This document shows positions 27,486-37,357 of a stretch of DNA of 64,000 nucleotides, one piece after another (the first letter of the stretch is position 1; every line of letters starts with the position of its first letter). A model generated the notes under the pieces. It saw only the letters and a program-made list of their open reading frames with translations, made no database searches and had not been told where the DNA came from. Position numbers and translations under genes: made by a program. The DNA is from Mucilaginibacter saanensis (lineage in GTDB: Bacteria > Bacteroidota > Bacteroidia > Sphingobacteriales > Sphingobacteriaceae): positions 310,001 to 374,000 of the forward strand of contig NZ_JACHBZ010000003.1 of assembly GCF_014200575.1 (NCBI RefSeq), read 5' to 3'.

Positions 27486-28139
27486 TTAATAGTTATTTTC
27501 AAGTATGGTATTTAGCACTTGTTGGGCTTGCTTCTCCTTTTTTGCTCTTATAGCCTCAAACAATTGTTCATGCAGGTGATGGCTCATAGCAAAACGGGCA
27601 ATGCCCTTAACCTCTCTTTTTGAAAAGGATTCGCGGATAATTGAGGTAAAACTCTTATACAGATCATCCATTACGCTATTGGCCGAAGCATGAGCGATGG
27701 CAATGTGAAAGGCGATATCTGCATCAATACATGCCTTCAATTGATCTGCATTGATGGCTTGCTTACGATCTTCAAGGCATCTTTTCATTTCTGCTATATC
27801 CGGGGCGGTATAATTTAATGAAGCAAGCCTCACTATTTCATTTTCAAGTAATCGTCTAACTGCATTGATTTCGTCAAACCCTGCCCTTCGTAATTTTTGG
27901 TCAATGGTTTCATCCTGTTGGTGATCACATACAAAAGTTCCGGAACCTTGTTGTACCGTTAATACCCCTACCATGGCTAACTTTTTAATCGCTTCACGAA
28001 TAGAAGAACGTCCAACTTCATACAGTTTCATTAATTCCGGCTCAGCAGGAATTTTCTCATTTACCTTATATTTTTTTTGAACAATGTCCTGCCTTATTCT
28101 ATCGGCAATCTGATCGCTGAGTTTTTCTGAAGTTTTCAT
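27486..28139 (-). CDS. FadR-subfamily GntR transcriptional regulator
   Basis: A 217-residue regulator. The N-terminal winged HTH (about 7-72) shows LSDQIADRIRQDIVQKKYKV and then GRSSIREAIKKLAMVGVLTV with the QQGSGTFV wing, diagnostic of GntR. The C-terminal FCD helical domain (about 85-215) carries DIAFHIAIAH and MSHHLHEQLFEAI, where the metal and ligand-binding histidines of this subfamily lie. It heads the operon with the TauE/SafE permease and DUF1634 genes. A large tandem palindrome immediately upstream of its start codon suggests direct autoregulation. The inducer is probably a small organic acid or related anion, as for other FCD regulators. Confidence 0.9.
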   Translation of the reverse strand: MKTSEKLSDQIADRIRQDIVQKKYKVNEKIPAEPELMKLYEVGRSSIREAIKKLAMVGVLTVQQGSGTFVCDHQQDETIDQKLRRAGFDEINAVRRLLENEIVRLASLNYTAPDIAEMKRCLEDRKQAINADQLKACIDADIAFHIAIAHASANSVMDDLYKSFTSIIRESFSKREVKGIARFAMSHHLHEQLFEAIRAKKEKQAQQVLNTILENNY

Positions 28140-28152
28140 ATTGATTTTAAAA

Positions 28153-28200
28153 ACAATACAAACATACGATGTTTATTTAAACATCAGATGTTTGTATTGT
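28153..28200. promoter_or_regulatory. Tandem palindromic FadR-type operator with embedded -7 box
   Basis: Two copies of AAACATnnnATGTTT occur at 28160-28174 (centre ACG) and 28179-28193 (centre CAG), separated by ATTT. Together they lie within a 48-bp inverted repeat whose outer 13-bp arms (28153-28165 and 28188-28200) match perfectly. On the minus strand 28166-28159 reads TATGTTTG, a perfect TAnnTTTG promoter box, so binding would block transcription. The start codon is only 13 bp away. Confidence 0.75.
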
Positions 28201-28288
28201 AATAATATTGTTTCTTTTATAACAATAGCGCTAATATTCTGCGACTGGTTATGCATAGTCTGCTACTATGCTAACAATTATAAAAAGC

Positions 28289-28342
28289 AAATTCCCTTTA
28301 CCCCTGCCTTAAGTAAATAAGCATCAGGTATAAAGGGAATTT
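28289..28342. terminator. Terminator hairpin at end of fructan locus
   Basis: AAATTCCCTTTA (28289-28300) pairs with TAAAGGGAATTT (28331-28342), a 12-bp perfect stem flanked by T/A runs. It lies about 80 bp beyond the last GH32 gene, which is read on the minus strand. Confidence 0.6.
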
Positions 28343-28422
28343 ATTATTTTGAACACAACGTAAGCGTACTCAAAGTTCTATGTCATCTTGAAACATCAGG
28401 AAACCTGCCTACGCAGGCATAT

Positions 28423-29952
28423 CTATTTACTCATATCCCATATTTTCATTGACATTTCGCTTCCCTTACCAAATACAGCTGCGCCCGTGCCCAATACCTC
28501 AGGATATATTTGCGTAGTTATTACCTGCTCGCCATCATTACCAAAAACTTCAACAGACGATCTGTCAACGAGTAATTGAATTTTCACCTTACCGTTTACA
28601 GGTTTTAATGGCATACGTTGAATAAGGTTGGCAGCCGACTTGTTATTTTTTTCGGCTTTAGTACAATCAATATACAATTCCTGCTTTTCGCTATCATATC
28701 CTACAGTGATGTCATTATCAGGCTTTAGTTTGTTTTGTACTATCTTAAATCCAGCGTTTTTAGCTGCCTTCAATAATACCTCTGCCTCTATCCAATAAGA
28801 ATTGGAGTTTCCGACACCAGAAATTGGCGAGTCTGATTCGTCTAATACTTTATTTTTAACAACAGTTACGCCGGCAGAAATTTCACCCAGGTTGCTTTTT
28901 ACCACAGCCGCAGGTTGCTGAATTAATCGGATACCATCGGCAGTTGTTTTTAACGACAGATCTCTCGGGATAGACATTTGCCCTTCCCATGGATAGGTTT
29001 CCTGTCTGCCATTTTGTATCCAGCCTAAAAGTGTGTTTTTATTTCTGGGAGCGTCGCGCCAGGCTATAGCGGCATAAAACGCGTCGCCATAATCAACAGT
29101 TAATATCTTACTGGCATCGTTACTGTTTTTGAAGGTTATTCCGTCAAAGTCGCCTACATAGTATTGCATTAACGGGCCGTGGTCGCCTCCCGAGGATACC
29201 AAAAGTACCCATTTGATATTTGCAGGGCTACCATCAACAATTAATGGCAATAACGAAGGGCATTCCCAACCATTTTTGGTGTAACCGGCGGGGCCGAAAT
29301 CGCTCAGCTTTGTCCATGCTTTTAAATCTTTTGATCCGTATAGCCTAACCATGTGCTCATCAACCATGGCAACCGTCATGATCCATTGTTTTGTTGGCTC
29401 GTACCAAAATACGTTGGGGTCTCTAAAATCCTTCTTGTTAAGATCAATAACCGGGTTTCCGGAATACTGGGTGTAAGTTAAGCCTCCATCATTACTATAA
29501 GCAATAAATTGCGATTCCTTTTTTTGTGTAGGCTGATCTGCAGTAAAAATGGCCACAATTGGAGCCTTTCCGTTTTTACCAAAACCGCTCGTGTTATTTT
29601 TATCAAGCACTGCAGAGCCCGAATAAATCCAGGTGGTGGTATCTTTCGTGATTATCTCCGGAATAGCAACCGGCAGATTTTTCCAATGTACCAGATCGGT
29701 ACTGGTGGCATGTCCCCAGCTCATGTGCCCCCATTTGTTTTCAAACGGATTGTGCTGATAGTATAGCTGATATTCGCCGTTTAAATACAGGAGGCCATTG
29801 GGGTCGTTTGTCCAGTTTTTGGGTGGCGTAAAATGATACGCAGGCCTCCACTGCGGTGTTGGCGTTGTGGTTTGTGCATCGGCACTGACGGCGGTAACTA
29901 CCAAAAGCAGTAAGTTATACAGGAAGGTTCTTTTTATTGGATAGTGTTTCAT
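28423..29952 (-). CDS. GH32 fructan hydrolase (levanase/inulinase-like)
   Basis: A 509-residue secreted enzyme that hydrolyses beta-fructosides. A signal peptide (about 1-26) is followed by the five-bladed propeller. The nucleophile motif WTNDPNG places Asp at about 50; the transition-state stabiliser is DFRDPNVFW near 176; the acid/base lies in GWECPSLLP near 229. The C-terminal beta-sandwich (about 350-509) contains VDRSSVEVFGNDGE, the usual GH32 C-terminal motif. It is the last gene of the fructan operon, 18 bp after a second GH32 gene. Exo or endo action and levan or inulin preference cannot be told from sequence alone. Confidence 0.93.
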   Translation of the reverse strand: MKHYPIKRTFLYNLLLLVVTAVSADAQTTTPTPQWRPAYHFTPPKNWTNDPNGLLYLNGEYQLYYQHNPFENKWGHMSWGHATSTDLVHWKNLPVAIPEIITKDTTTWIYSGSAVLDKNNTSGFGKNGKAPIVAIFTADQPTQKKESQFIAYSNDGGLTYTQYSGNPVIDLNKKDFRDPNVFWYEPTKQWIMTVAMVDEHMVRLYGSKDLKAWTKLSDFGPAGYTKNGWECPSLLPLIVDGSPANIKWVLLVSSGGDHGPLMQYYVGDFDGITFKNSNDASKILTVDYGDAFYAAIAWRDAPRNKNTLLGWIQNGRQETYPWEGQMSIPRDLSLKTTADGIRLIQQPAAVVKSNLGEISAGVTVVKNKVLDESDSPISGVGNSNSYWIEAEVLLKAAKNAGFKIVQNKLKPDNDITVGYDSEKQELYIDCTKAEKNNKSAANLIQRMPLKPVNGKVKIQLLVDRSSVEVFGNDGEQVITTQIYPEVLGTGAAVFGKGSEMSMKIWDMSK

Positions 29953-29970
29953 AAGGTTCTGTTTTGTGGT

Positions 29971-31500
29971 TTATTTCCAGATAGATTGAAGCCCGGTTAA
30001 GGCAAGGCCACTGATGTTTAATTTATCTGTGGATGTAATAGACAGATCACTCAAATCGGCATTAGGGAAATAAATGGCGGTCATGGTGCTTAAACCACCA
30101 TCGGCAAATACCTCTACAGATGCCTTATCAATCACCAATGTAATATCTGATGATTTAGCAGTGGATAATCGCGGAGCAGTAAATCTGCCTGCAAAATTCT
30201 TTTGAAAATCAGTTTTACCCGCTTTAGTACGATCAATAAAATACTCCCCTTTGGCTGCATTATAACCTATTAGTAATTCCTCTGCTCTTTTATTTGATAA
30301 TTTAATGGTATAGCCTTTTAATTGGACCATATTCAATTTCAAAATGTATTGTCCCTTAAATCCATTAACCTTTGGCGATAGATCAAGCGTTTTATTAACC
30401 TGCACATTTTTAAGAAGCACATTTTGCGTGTGTATACCACTCAGTTCCTTTACCGGCGTTGATGCTATTACAATACCACTTTTAACTTGCTTTAAGCTAA
30501 GCTCACGCGGTATGGTCATGGCATTGCGCCATTTTTCTGTTGGTACCTGGTTTGCATATTCCCAATTGCTCATCCAGCCTAAAAATATTTTGCGGTTTCC
30601 GGTGTTACCCCAGGTAATACCCGCATATTCATCGGGGCCGTAATCAAGCCAGCGGGTTTGTGTATCCATTGGGGTGAACTTGCTTCCGTTAAACTGCCCA
30701 ATAAAATATTGTGTGGCCGAACCACCATTTGGACCACCGGGGTTAAGGTTCACTATCAAGACCCAATAAGTTTTACCGTTCAGCTTTAAAGGGAATAGAT
30801 CCGGACACTCCCAAACACCGCCATGTGCACCTTCGGTTAAACCAAATTCGCTTTCTTTTTTCCAGTTTTTAAGGTCAGTGGCCGAGTAAAAAGTGATATG
30901 ATCTTTTGTAGCGAGTGTCATCACCCATTTTTTTTGCCTGGCATACCACATTACTTTAGGATCGCGAAAATCCTTGATACCTGGGTTTTTCAACACAGGA
31001 TTCCCACTGTATTTAGTCCACGTAGTACCATTATCCAGGCTGTAAGCCAAACTTTCATTTTGAAAATTATCCTTACCCTCTTTTTCGCCCTTTGGATCAT
31101 GATGGGTAAAAATTGCCACCAAAGGAATTTTACCTTTTTTGCCAAAGCCTGATGTGTTATTGGAGTCGACAACGGCACTGCCCGAAAATATGTAACCCAA
31201 ACTATCCGGATATAAGGCTATAGGCAATTGTTTCCAGTGAATAAGGTCCTTACTTTCGGCATGGCCCCAGTGCATCGGCCCCCAAACAATATCTTTGGGG
31301 TAATACTGAAAAAACAAATGGTAGGTATGGTTAAAATACACCATACCGTTAGGGTCATTTATCCAATGTTGCTTGGGCGAAAAATGTACCTGCGGGCGAT
31401 ATTGCTCCTGGTATTCTTTATTGCCCTGAGCTTGTGTCGAAACGGTTGCACTTATGGTTATAAATGCCAGGCCAAGGAGATATTTAAAATTTCTTTTCAT
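29971..31500 (-). CDS. GH32 fructan hydrolase (second copy)
   Basis: A 509-residue enzyme with signal peptide (about 1-25), WINDPNG nucleophile motif (Asp about 49), DFRDPKVMWY, and VWECPDLFPL acid/base motif. The C-terminal sandwich ends with VIDKASVEVFADGGLSTMTA. It is clearly related to, but diverged from, the GH32 downstream, which suggests different fructan linkages or chain lengths. It begins 72 bp after susD; that gap carries a stable hairpin. Localisation is periplasmic or surface; no lipobox is seen. Confidence 0.93.
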   Translation of the reverse strand: MKRNFKYLLGLAFITISATVSTQAQGNKEYQEQYRPQVHFSPKQHWINDPNGMVYFNHTYHLFFQYYPKDIVWGPMHWGHAESKDLIHWKQLPIALYPDSLGYIFSGSAVVDSNNTSGFGKKGKIPLVAIFTHHDPKGEKEGKDNFQNESLAYSLDNGTTWTKYSGNPVLKNPGIKDFRDPKVMWYARQKKWVMTLATKDHITFYSATDLKNWKKESEFGLTEGAHGGVWECPDLFPLKLNGKTYWVLIVNLNPGGPNGGSATQYFIGQFNGSKFTPMDTQTRWLDYGPDEYAGITWGNTGNRKIFLGWMSNWEYANQVPTEKWRNAMTIPRELSLKQVKSGIVIASTPVKELSGIHTQNVLLKNVQVNKTLDLSPKVNGFKGQYILKLNMVQLKGYTIKLSNKRAEELLIGYNAAKGEYFIDRTKAGKTDFQKNFAGRFTAPRLSTAKSSDITLVIDKASVEVFADGGLSTMTAIYFPNADLSDLSITSTDKLNISGLALTGLQSIWK

Positions 31501-31538
31501 AGTCAGGTTTAATAAGGTATTCTAATTTAAACAAGAAT

Positions 31539-31563
31539 ACAGGCAAAGCGGGGCTTTGCCTGT
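31539..31563 (-). other. Intercistronic hairpin between susD and GH32
   Basis: ACAGGCAAAGC (31539-31549) pairs perfectly with GCTTTGCCTGT (31553-31563) around a 3-base loop. It could lower read-through into the enzyme genes or protect the upstream susCD mRNA. The other SusCD locus has a comparable hairpin at the same gene boundary (54748-54769). Confidence 0.6.
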
Positions 31564-31572
31564 AAAATTAAA

Positions 31573-33291
31573 TTACCATCCGGTATTTTGTTTGTATAAT
31601 CCTTTACTAAAATTAATCTGGTTTAGCGGAATCGGCATGTACTCATCCCGGTTCTTTTTAAACACGGCATCCTGCAAATGCGATTTCCTGGTTTTCTCAA
31701 CGGTAAAATAGCTGTTCATATAGTCTGCAGCAATACCCCAGCGCACCAGGTCAAAAAAGCGGTAGCCTTCCATAGCAAACTCCAGGCGGCGTTCAAAACG
31801 CAAAGCCTGTCTTGCATAATCCTGCGACCATGTGCAGTTAACTCCCGGCTTGTAAGTATCAATTTTATAATTAGATATATTGCTGCCGTTTGCCTGTTTA
31901 AGTAATGATTCGCTATTGGCAGCACGCTGGCGTACCTGATTTATCAATGGTACAGCTTCCAGTTGCCTGCCTAACTCAATCAAAGCCTCTGCTTTAAACA
32001 AAAGCACATCGGCGTAGCGAATAATGGCCCAGTTTTTACCGCTTGACATAAATGGCGGGAATTTTTTAAAGGTAGCATCACCAGGTAACACGGTTTCTTT
32101 CATACTTAAATGAGGGCCGTAAACCTGAGGTGCTCTTGCCCACGAAGTTTGAAATATAAAATTTGAATCGTACTTATACGGATGTCCCGGAGTTGCCACC
32201 GTATGATCAATACGCGGATCAAAAGAATTGGCCTGATAATTACCGGTAGGTTCCACATCAGTATTATTAAAAGTACCAAACATTGGTAAACCGGTATTAT
32301 CTGTTTTAAATGCATTGATCAGGTTATTGCTGGGTACATGAAACCCGCAGCAGCCATATTCCTGGTTCATTGGGTAGTCAAGCTCATGACCAAAATCCTC
32401 ACGACCTTGCGGCGTACCATCATTTATAGAATATTGAATGGCGAAGACAGATTCCTTACCATTTTCAAATTGCGATAAAAAGTTATTGGCAAAATCAGTG
32501 CTCAAAGCATAAGAACCGGAATTGATCACATCATCGCACAGGCTATTAACTTCGGTAAGTTTTGTTTGATCAATAGAGGTCACATTGTTGTTATCATCCT
32601 GGGTATAGGCATGGTATAATAATGCTTTGGCCAGGTACGCTTCTGCAGCAAACTTATTGGCCCGGCCTACATCAGATTGGGTATTGGGTAAATTGGCTAC
32701 CCCAGCACGAAAATCATCTTCAATTTTTTTCCATAAAGCATCATCGGTCAAGGCGCGGTTTGAGATGGTTGGATAGGCCGTTTTCGCTATTGTTTCATCA
32801 ATATAAGGCACATACTTAAACAATATTTTCAACAGAAAATAAAAATGTCCCCGCAGAAATCTCAATTCACCCTGCCTCACAGCTTTATTAGGAAAATCAG
32901 CTGCCGAAATTGCATCAACGCGACTTAGTGCATCATTAACCCTGCCGATGCCTACATATATCCGAAACCAAAGCGCATCTGTTGGCCCATAATCTACACG
33001 GTTTAATGAAAATGTTTCATAGCCATGAAACTCGCTGATATCACCGGGACCATCGCCGCCTTTATAAGCATCGCCGCTCCTGATGCTGCCATAGGGCCAC
33101 ATACTGCTGTAGGGAGTCATATACTCATCATTACCTAAGGCCGAGTAAGCTGCAATTACCATTTTATCAACATTGGCTGGCGTATTTAAATCTGTACTTG
33201 CCGCGGTACCTTGAGGCACTGTGTCCAAAGTTTTTTTACAGGATAATAAGCAAACACAAATGAAGGCTGCTATACATATTTTACTTTTCAT
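31573..33291 (-). CDS. SusD/RagB-like outer-membrane glycan-binding lipoprotein
   Basis: A 572-residue surface lipoprotein that captures fructan oligosaccharides for its SusC partner. The signal ends in a lipobox (VCLLSCKKTLDT, Cys about 18). The N-terminal helical TPR-like region includes VRQGELRFLRGHFYFLL, and the C-terminal domain has RYADVLLFKAEALIELG and ALRFERRLEFAMEGYRFFDL, both conserved in SusD proteins; it ends YKQNTGW. It follows SusC by 19 bp. Confidence 0.93.
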   Translation of the reverse strand: MKSKICIAAFICVCLLSCKKTLDTVPQGTAASTDLNTPANVDKMVIAAYSALGNDEYMTPYSSMWPYGSIRSGDAYKGGDGPGDISEFHGYETFSLNRVDYGPTDALWFRIYVGIGRVNDALSRVDAISAADFPNKAVRQGELRFLRGHFYFLLKILFKYVPYIDETIAKTAYPTISNRALTDDALWKKIEDDFRAGVANLPNTQSDVGRANKFAAEAYLAKALLYHAYTQDDNNNVTSIDQTKLTEVNSLCDDVINSGSYALSTDFANNFLSQFENGKESVFAIQYSINDGTPQGREDFGHELDYPMNQEYGCCGFHVPSNNLINAFKTDNTGLPMFGTFNNTDVEPTGNYQANSFDPRIDHTVATPGHPYKYDSNFIFQTSWARAPQVYGPHLSMKETVLPGDATFKKFPPFMSSGKNWAIIRYADVLLFKAEALIELGRQLEAVPLINQVRQRAANSESLLKQANGSNISNYKIDTYKPGVNCTWSQDYARQALRFERRLEFAMEGYRFFDLVRWGIAADYMNSYFTVEKTRKSHLQDAVFKKNRDEYMPIPLNQINFSKGLYKQNTGW

Positions 33292-33310
33292 GTCTTTGTT
33301 TTCTAAATAT

Positions 33311-36300
33311 TTAAAAGGAAAGGTTTACACCCAGGGTAGCAATAACCGGGATAGGATAAATGTTATTCGGGTTTTCCGGATCTGTTGCGGTATATGATTT
33401 GCTCTTAACCGTAAACAGATTACTGGCCTGCACAAATACACGTGCAGTTTTAACATTTATGCTTCTGAGTGCACTTTTAAGGTTATATCCCAGCTGAATA
33501 TTCCTTAATTTTAAATAGGAACCATTCTCAATATAATAGGTAGATGACCGTCCCTCGTTGTTCCTGTCAACAGTAGTTAATGCGGGGATAGTTGAATTAG
33601 GATTTTTAGGTGTCCAGGCGCTCAGCGTTCTTACACCCCAGTTAGCTCCAGGTGCTATTGATGAAAAATCAGTTAAGCCTTTGTAAGTATTATACTCCAT
33701 TACGCCCTGCACTCCCTGAAAAAAGAATACCAGGTCAAACTGCTTATAATTAATTGTTGTGTTTAAACCGTAAGTAAAATTAGGGTCAGTGTTACCTATA
33801 AATTTCTGGTCTTTACTATCAATAACACCATCGCCATTCAAATCCTGATATCTGATACGGCCCAGGCCTTTTCCAGGCTGTGCCGGCGAATTATCTACCT
33901 GCGCCTGTGTGGTAAACAAACCATCGGCCACGTAGCCATATATCGAGTTTACCGATCTGCCTAAGATAGTTTGATCGGTACCATTACCCGGGTACGATGC
34001 AATAGCATCTTCGGGCAAACTGGTAATCTTGCTGCGGTATGCAGCTATATTTCCTGTCAAAGAAAAAGAAAGATCATCTGACACCCTGCCATTGTAGTTT
34101 AACAAAAACTCAAAACCAGTGTTGCGTACCGAAGCAGCATTAATGGTGCGGTTACCTGCTTCGCCTAAAACTGCCAGGTATGCCGGTGTCAATAATATAT
34201 CTTTAGTGTTTTTAATAAAGTAATCTGCAGATCCTGTTATGGTATTATTAAACAGGCCAAAATCCAATCCAAAATTTGACTGGGTGGTAGTTTCCCATTT
34301 TAAATTATCATTACCCTGTTGTATTTGCGTAAAACCAGATGGCAACTGGCCTGTGCCAGCTCCTGAAATATCATAAGCTGATCCCGTTTCGTAACCAAAA
34401 ATGTGGTTTACGCCATAAATAGCGGAGTACAGCGTATAAGGAGCGTAATAAGGACTTGCCTGGTTTCCGGTTTGACCATAAGAATATCTTAGTTTCAGAT
34501 CAGATATGGCAGAAATATTGTCCTTGATAAAATTTTCCTGACTCAAACGCCAGCCCGCAGAAACAGCTGGAAATACACCATACCTGTTGTTTGAACCAAA
34601 CCTTGATGAGCCATCTCTCCTGATAGTTAATGATAGCAGGTATTTGTCATCATAAGAATAATTGGCTTTACCAAAGTATGATAACAATGAATAGGTTGCG
34701 CCAGAACCGCCGTTATCAATATTGGTTGATCCGGAACTCAGGTATGCATAATCTATATTTTCTTCACCTACACCTTGTCTTGTTCCGTAAAAGGATTGGT
34801 TAATATATTTAAGTTCCTCCTGGCCAGCCAATACATCCAGTTTATGTTTTCCTTTATTTAAATTGTAGGTAAGTGTGTTGGTAAATATCCAGTTACCTTC
34901 ATAATTGGCATTTTGATTTACCAGATTTGTAGGATCAGACAGGAAGCCGGAAACGTATGATTTGCGCAGGGTACGGGCATAGTTGCCATTATAATCTGCA
35001 GATATGCTGGTGCGGAAGTTTAAACCTTTAATAATATTTAATTCGGCATAGGCGTTACCCAGTATGCGGCCGAAATTGTTTTTATTTTGTTTGTTATCCT
35101 CTATCAGCCTTACCGGATTCTGCCTGTCGGCCATGCCCGGACCCGGACCTCCCCAACCTACCCCGTCAACAGTATGTACCGGCACGGCAGGCTCTTCAAT
35201 TTGCGAAAGACTGGTAACATCCTGAAAGGGAATCAACACATCCTTCATATAGGTACCTGTAAAGGTTTCGCCTATTTTTAAGCGGTTGTTGAAGAAATTG
35301 TACTCAGAATTGAACCTTGCAGTGATCTTTTGATCTTGCGTTTCTTTAATAATGCCCTTGTTATCCAAATAACTTACAGAGAACAACGAATTTCCTTTTT
35401 CATTGCCGTTAGCTACCGATAAATTGTATGACTGAATAACAGATGTTTGGCTTATTTCATTAAACCAATCAGTATTGGCAGGCTTCATGGTTTTAGCAGC
35501 ATCCAAAAAATCTGGCAAGATCACTTTGTTTAACACCGGGTTGTTGTAATCATTATTCCAGTCATACTGATAAGTTTGATTCAGATTAGGGTCAAGCTTA
35601 TCATTTACTGATGCCTGCCAGTAAGCCGCTCCGCGCTGTTGAGTATTTAGCGTTTTTAACTTGGTAGTGTAAAACTGCATAGACGTAGAAGCATCAAAGT
35701 TGATACGGCTAAACCCAGCTTTCGCTTTCTTGGTGGTAACAATAATAACACCTGCGGCAGCGCGTGAACCGTAAATAGAAGCAGAAGCAGCATCTTTCAG
35801 GATCTGTATCGACTCAATATCGCTCTGGTTTATCTCCTGTAGCCCCCGTTGGGTTTGCACACCATCAATAATGTACAGCGGATCGTTACCCGGAAGCCCT
35901 GGCAGTGGCAGCGTGGTATTACCACGCACCCTTACTGTTGCAGATCCGTTTGGCTGCCCATCTGCATTGATGAATAAACCCGGTACACGCCCCTGTAAGG
36001 CTTTGATTGGATTACCTACCGGTATATCCTTGATCTCGCTAACATTTACCACAGCAACGGCTCCGGTAATATCCTTTTTCCGCTCTTTTTGATAACCGGT
36101 AACAACCACCTCATTAAGGTTAGAGTTACCTTCCAATACAATTTGCAGATTTGCCGATGCCGAAGTAATTTTTAACGTTTGTGAGGTTAAGCCAACGTAA
36201 GAAAATCTTAAGGTTTGTCCGTTAGCGATCTGTATGCTAAACTTCCCCTCTTTATCGGTAAGAGTTGATTTTTGTGTTTCCACAACGGCTACAGTAACAG

Positions 36301-36415
36301 CCTCAAGCGCAACGGATGACTTGTCTGTCACCCTCCCGCTAATGTTCCGGCTCTGCCCGAAACTTCGTAGAGCTATAAATAGCATTACGCAGGCAAGAAG
36401 TAATAGTTTTCTCAT
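33311..36415 (-). CDS. SusC/RagA-like TonB-dependent outer-membrane transporter
   Basis: A 1034-residue receptor for fructan import. It has a signal peptide (about 1-20), a CarboxypepD_reg-like domain (ISGRVTDKSSVALEAVTVAV), a TonB box-like segment before the plug (SNLNEVVVTGYQKERKKDIT), the plug with IDGVQTQRGLQEINQSDIES and DAASASIYGSRAAAGVIIVT, and a long beta barrel with the terminal aromatic residue (LGVNLSF). This combination is typical of SusC rather than simple siderophore receptors. It is encoded between the fructokinase gene and susD. Confidence 0.94.
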   Translation of the reverse strand: MRKLLLLACVMLFIALRSFGQSRNISGRVTDKSSVALEAVTVAVVETQKSTLTDKEGKFSIQIANGQTLRFSYVGLTSQTLKITSASANLQIVLEGNSNLNEVVVTGYQKERKKDITGAVAVVNVSEIKDIPVGNPIKALQGRVPGLFINADGQPNGSATVRVRGNTTLPLPGLPGNDPLYIIDGVQTQRGLQEINQSDIESIQILKDAASASIYGSRAAAGVIIVTTKKAKAGFSRINFDASTSMQFYTTKLKTLNTQQRGAAYWQASVNDKLDPNLNQTYQYDWNNDYNNPVLNKVILPDFLDAAKTMKPANTDWFNEISQTSVIQSYNLSVANGNEKGNSLFSVSYLDNKGIIKETQDQKITARFNSEYNFFNNRLKIGETFTGTYMKDVLIPFQDVTSLSQIEEPAVPVHTVDGVGWGGPGPGMADRQNPVRLIEDNKQNKNNFGRILGNAYAELNIIKGLNFRTSISADYNGNYARTLRKSYVSGFLSDPTNLVNQNANYEGNWIFTNTLTYNLNKGKHKLDVLAGQEELKYINQSFYGTRQGVGEENIDYAYLSSGSTNIDNGGSGATYSLLSYFGKANYSYDDKYLLSLTIRRDGSSRFGSNNRYGVFPAVSAGWRLSQENFIKDNISAISDLKLRYSYGQTGNQASPYYAPYTLYSAIYGVNHIFGYETGSAYDISGAGTGQLPSGFTQIQQGNDNLKWETTTQSNFGLDFGLFNNTITGSADYFIKNTKDILLTPAYLAVLGEAGNRTINAASVRNTGFEFLLNYNGRVSDDLSFSLTGNIAAYRSKITSLPEDAIASYPGNGTDQTILGRSVNSIYGYVADGLFTTQAQVDNSPAQPGKGLGRIRYQDLNGDGVIDSKDQKFIGNTDPNFTYGLNTTINYKQFDLVFFFQGVQGVMEYNTYKGLTDFSSIAPGANWGVRTLSAWTPKNPNSTIPALTTVDRNNEGRSSTYYIENGSYLKLRNIQLGYNLKSALRSINVKTARVFVQASNLFTVKSKSYTATDPENPNNIYPIPVIATLGVNLSF

Positions 36416-36433
36416 AATAGTGGTTTATTTGGT

Positions 36434-37351
36434 TTAAAATATTTGATTTTTAAAATTCAGATACTCTTCTAATTGATATTCAGGACATCCGCCCTTTTTT
36501 GTTGCAATAAAGCCGCCCATCGCTATTGCATTTTTCAATAAAGTTTGTGGTGGTTCGCCACGGTAATGGTTGGCTATAAAAGCAGCCAAAAAAGAATCGC
36601 CGCTGCCAATGGTATCATTAACCTTTACCTCGCGGCCGGCAACGTGGTATGCTTTATCATGTTTGTAATAGGATGCACCAAACTCGCCTTTGGTCACAAT
36701 AATTTCAGGCACGTTAAAATGATCCTGAATAAATTTGATCTGTTCGGCCTCTTTCCAGAATGAACCTCTGAAAAACCCTTGTACCATCTCCAGCTCGGCC
36801 TGATTAAACTTTACAATGTCAGCCTTAGTCAATAGCTCACCAAGCAAATCCCTGCTGATAAATGGCGGCCTTATGTTTATATCAAACACCTTGATGGCAT
36901 CCGTCTGCAGCAGCTCAAACAGCGTATTCCGGGAAACATCATTCCTGGAGGCAAGGCTGCCAAAAACAAAATAGGTTGAAGGTTTTAACTCATTCAGAAT
37001 AGTTTGGCTTTCGCTTATAAAATCCCAGGCAACCGGAAAAACAATCTCGTATGACACCTCGTTCCCGTTATTCATCCTGGCCAATACCTGGCTGGTGGGA
37101 TGCTCATGATCTACCTGTAACAGGTGCTTTTTAATACCCCAGTTATCAAGCAGCTTTTCCAGCTTTTGGCCGTTGGCATCATCACCTATTTTGCTTACCA
37201 GGCTTGTTGCCATGCCCAGTTTATTTAAATGATAAGCTACATTAAGCGGGGCACCGCCCGGCTGCGGACCATCTGGCAATACATCCCATAATATTTCGCC
37301 GTAACAAATGGCCGGGGTAACAGGATTGGCAGTTATGTTATTCATAGTCAT
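36434..37351 (-). CDS. PfkB-family fructokinase
   Basis: A 305-residue ribokinase-fold carbohydrate kinase. The N-terminal substrate loop GGAPLNVAYHLNKLG and the C-terminal DTIGSGDSFLAAFIA motif, with the catalytic base Asp, are intact. ATP-dependent phosphorylation of fructose to fructose-6-phosphate is the obvious role given its place in a fructan locus, between the MFS transporter (6-bp gap) and SusC. It is cytoplasmic. Confidence 0.9.
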   Translation of the reverse strand: MTMNNITANPVTPAICYGEILWDVLPDGPQPGGAPLNVAYHLNKLGMATSLVSKIGDDANGQKLEKLLDNWGIKKHLLQVDHEHPTSQVLARMNNGNEVSYEIVFPVAWDFISESQTILNELKPSTYFVFGSLASRNDVSRNTLFELLQTDAIKVFDINIRPPFISRDLLGELLTKADIVKFNQAELEMVQGFFRGSFWKEAEQIKFIQDHFNVPEIIVTKGEFGASYYKHDKAYHVAGREVKVNDTIGSGDSFLAAFIANHYRGEPPQTLLKNAIAMGGFIATKKGGCPEYQLEEYLNFKNQIF

Positions 37352-37357
37352 CAGTTT

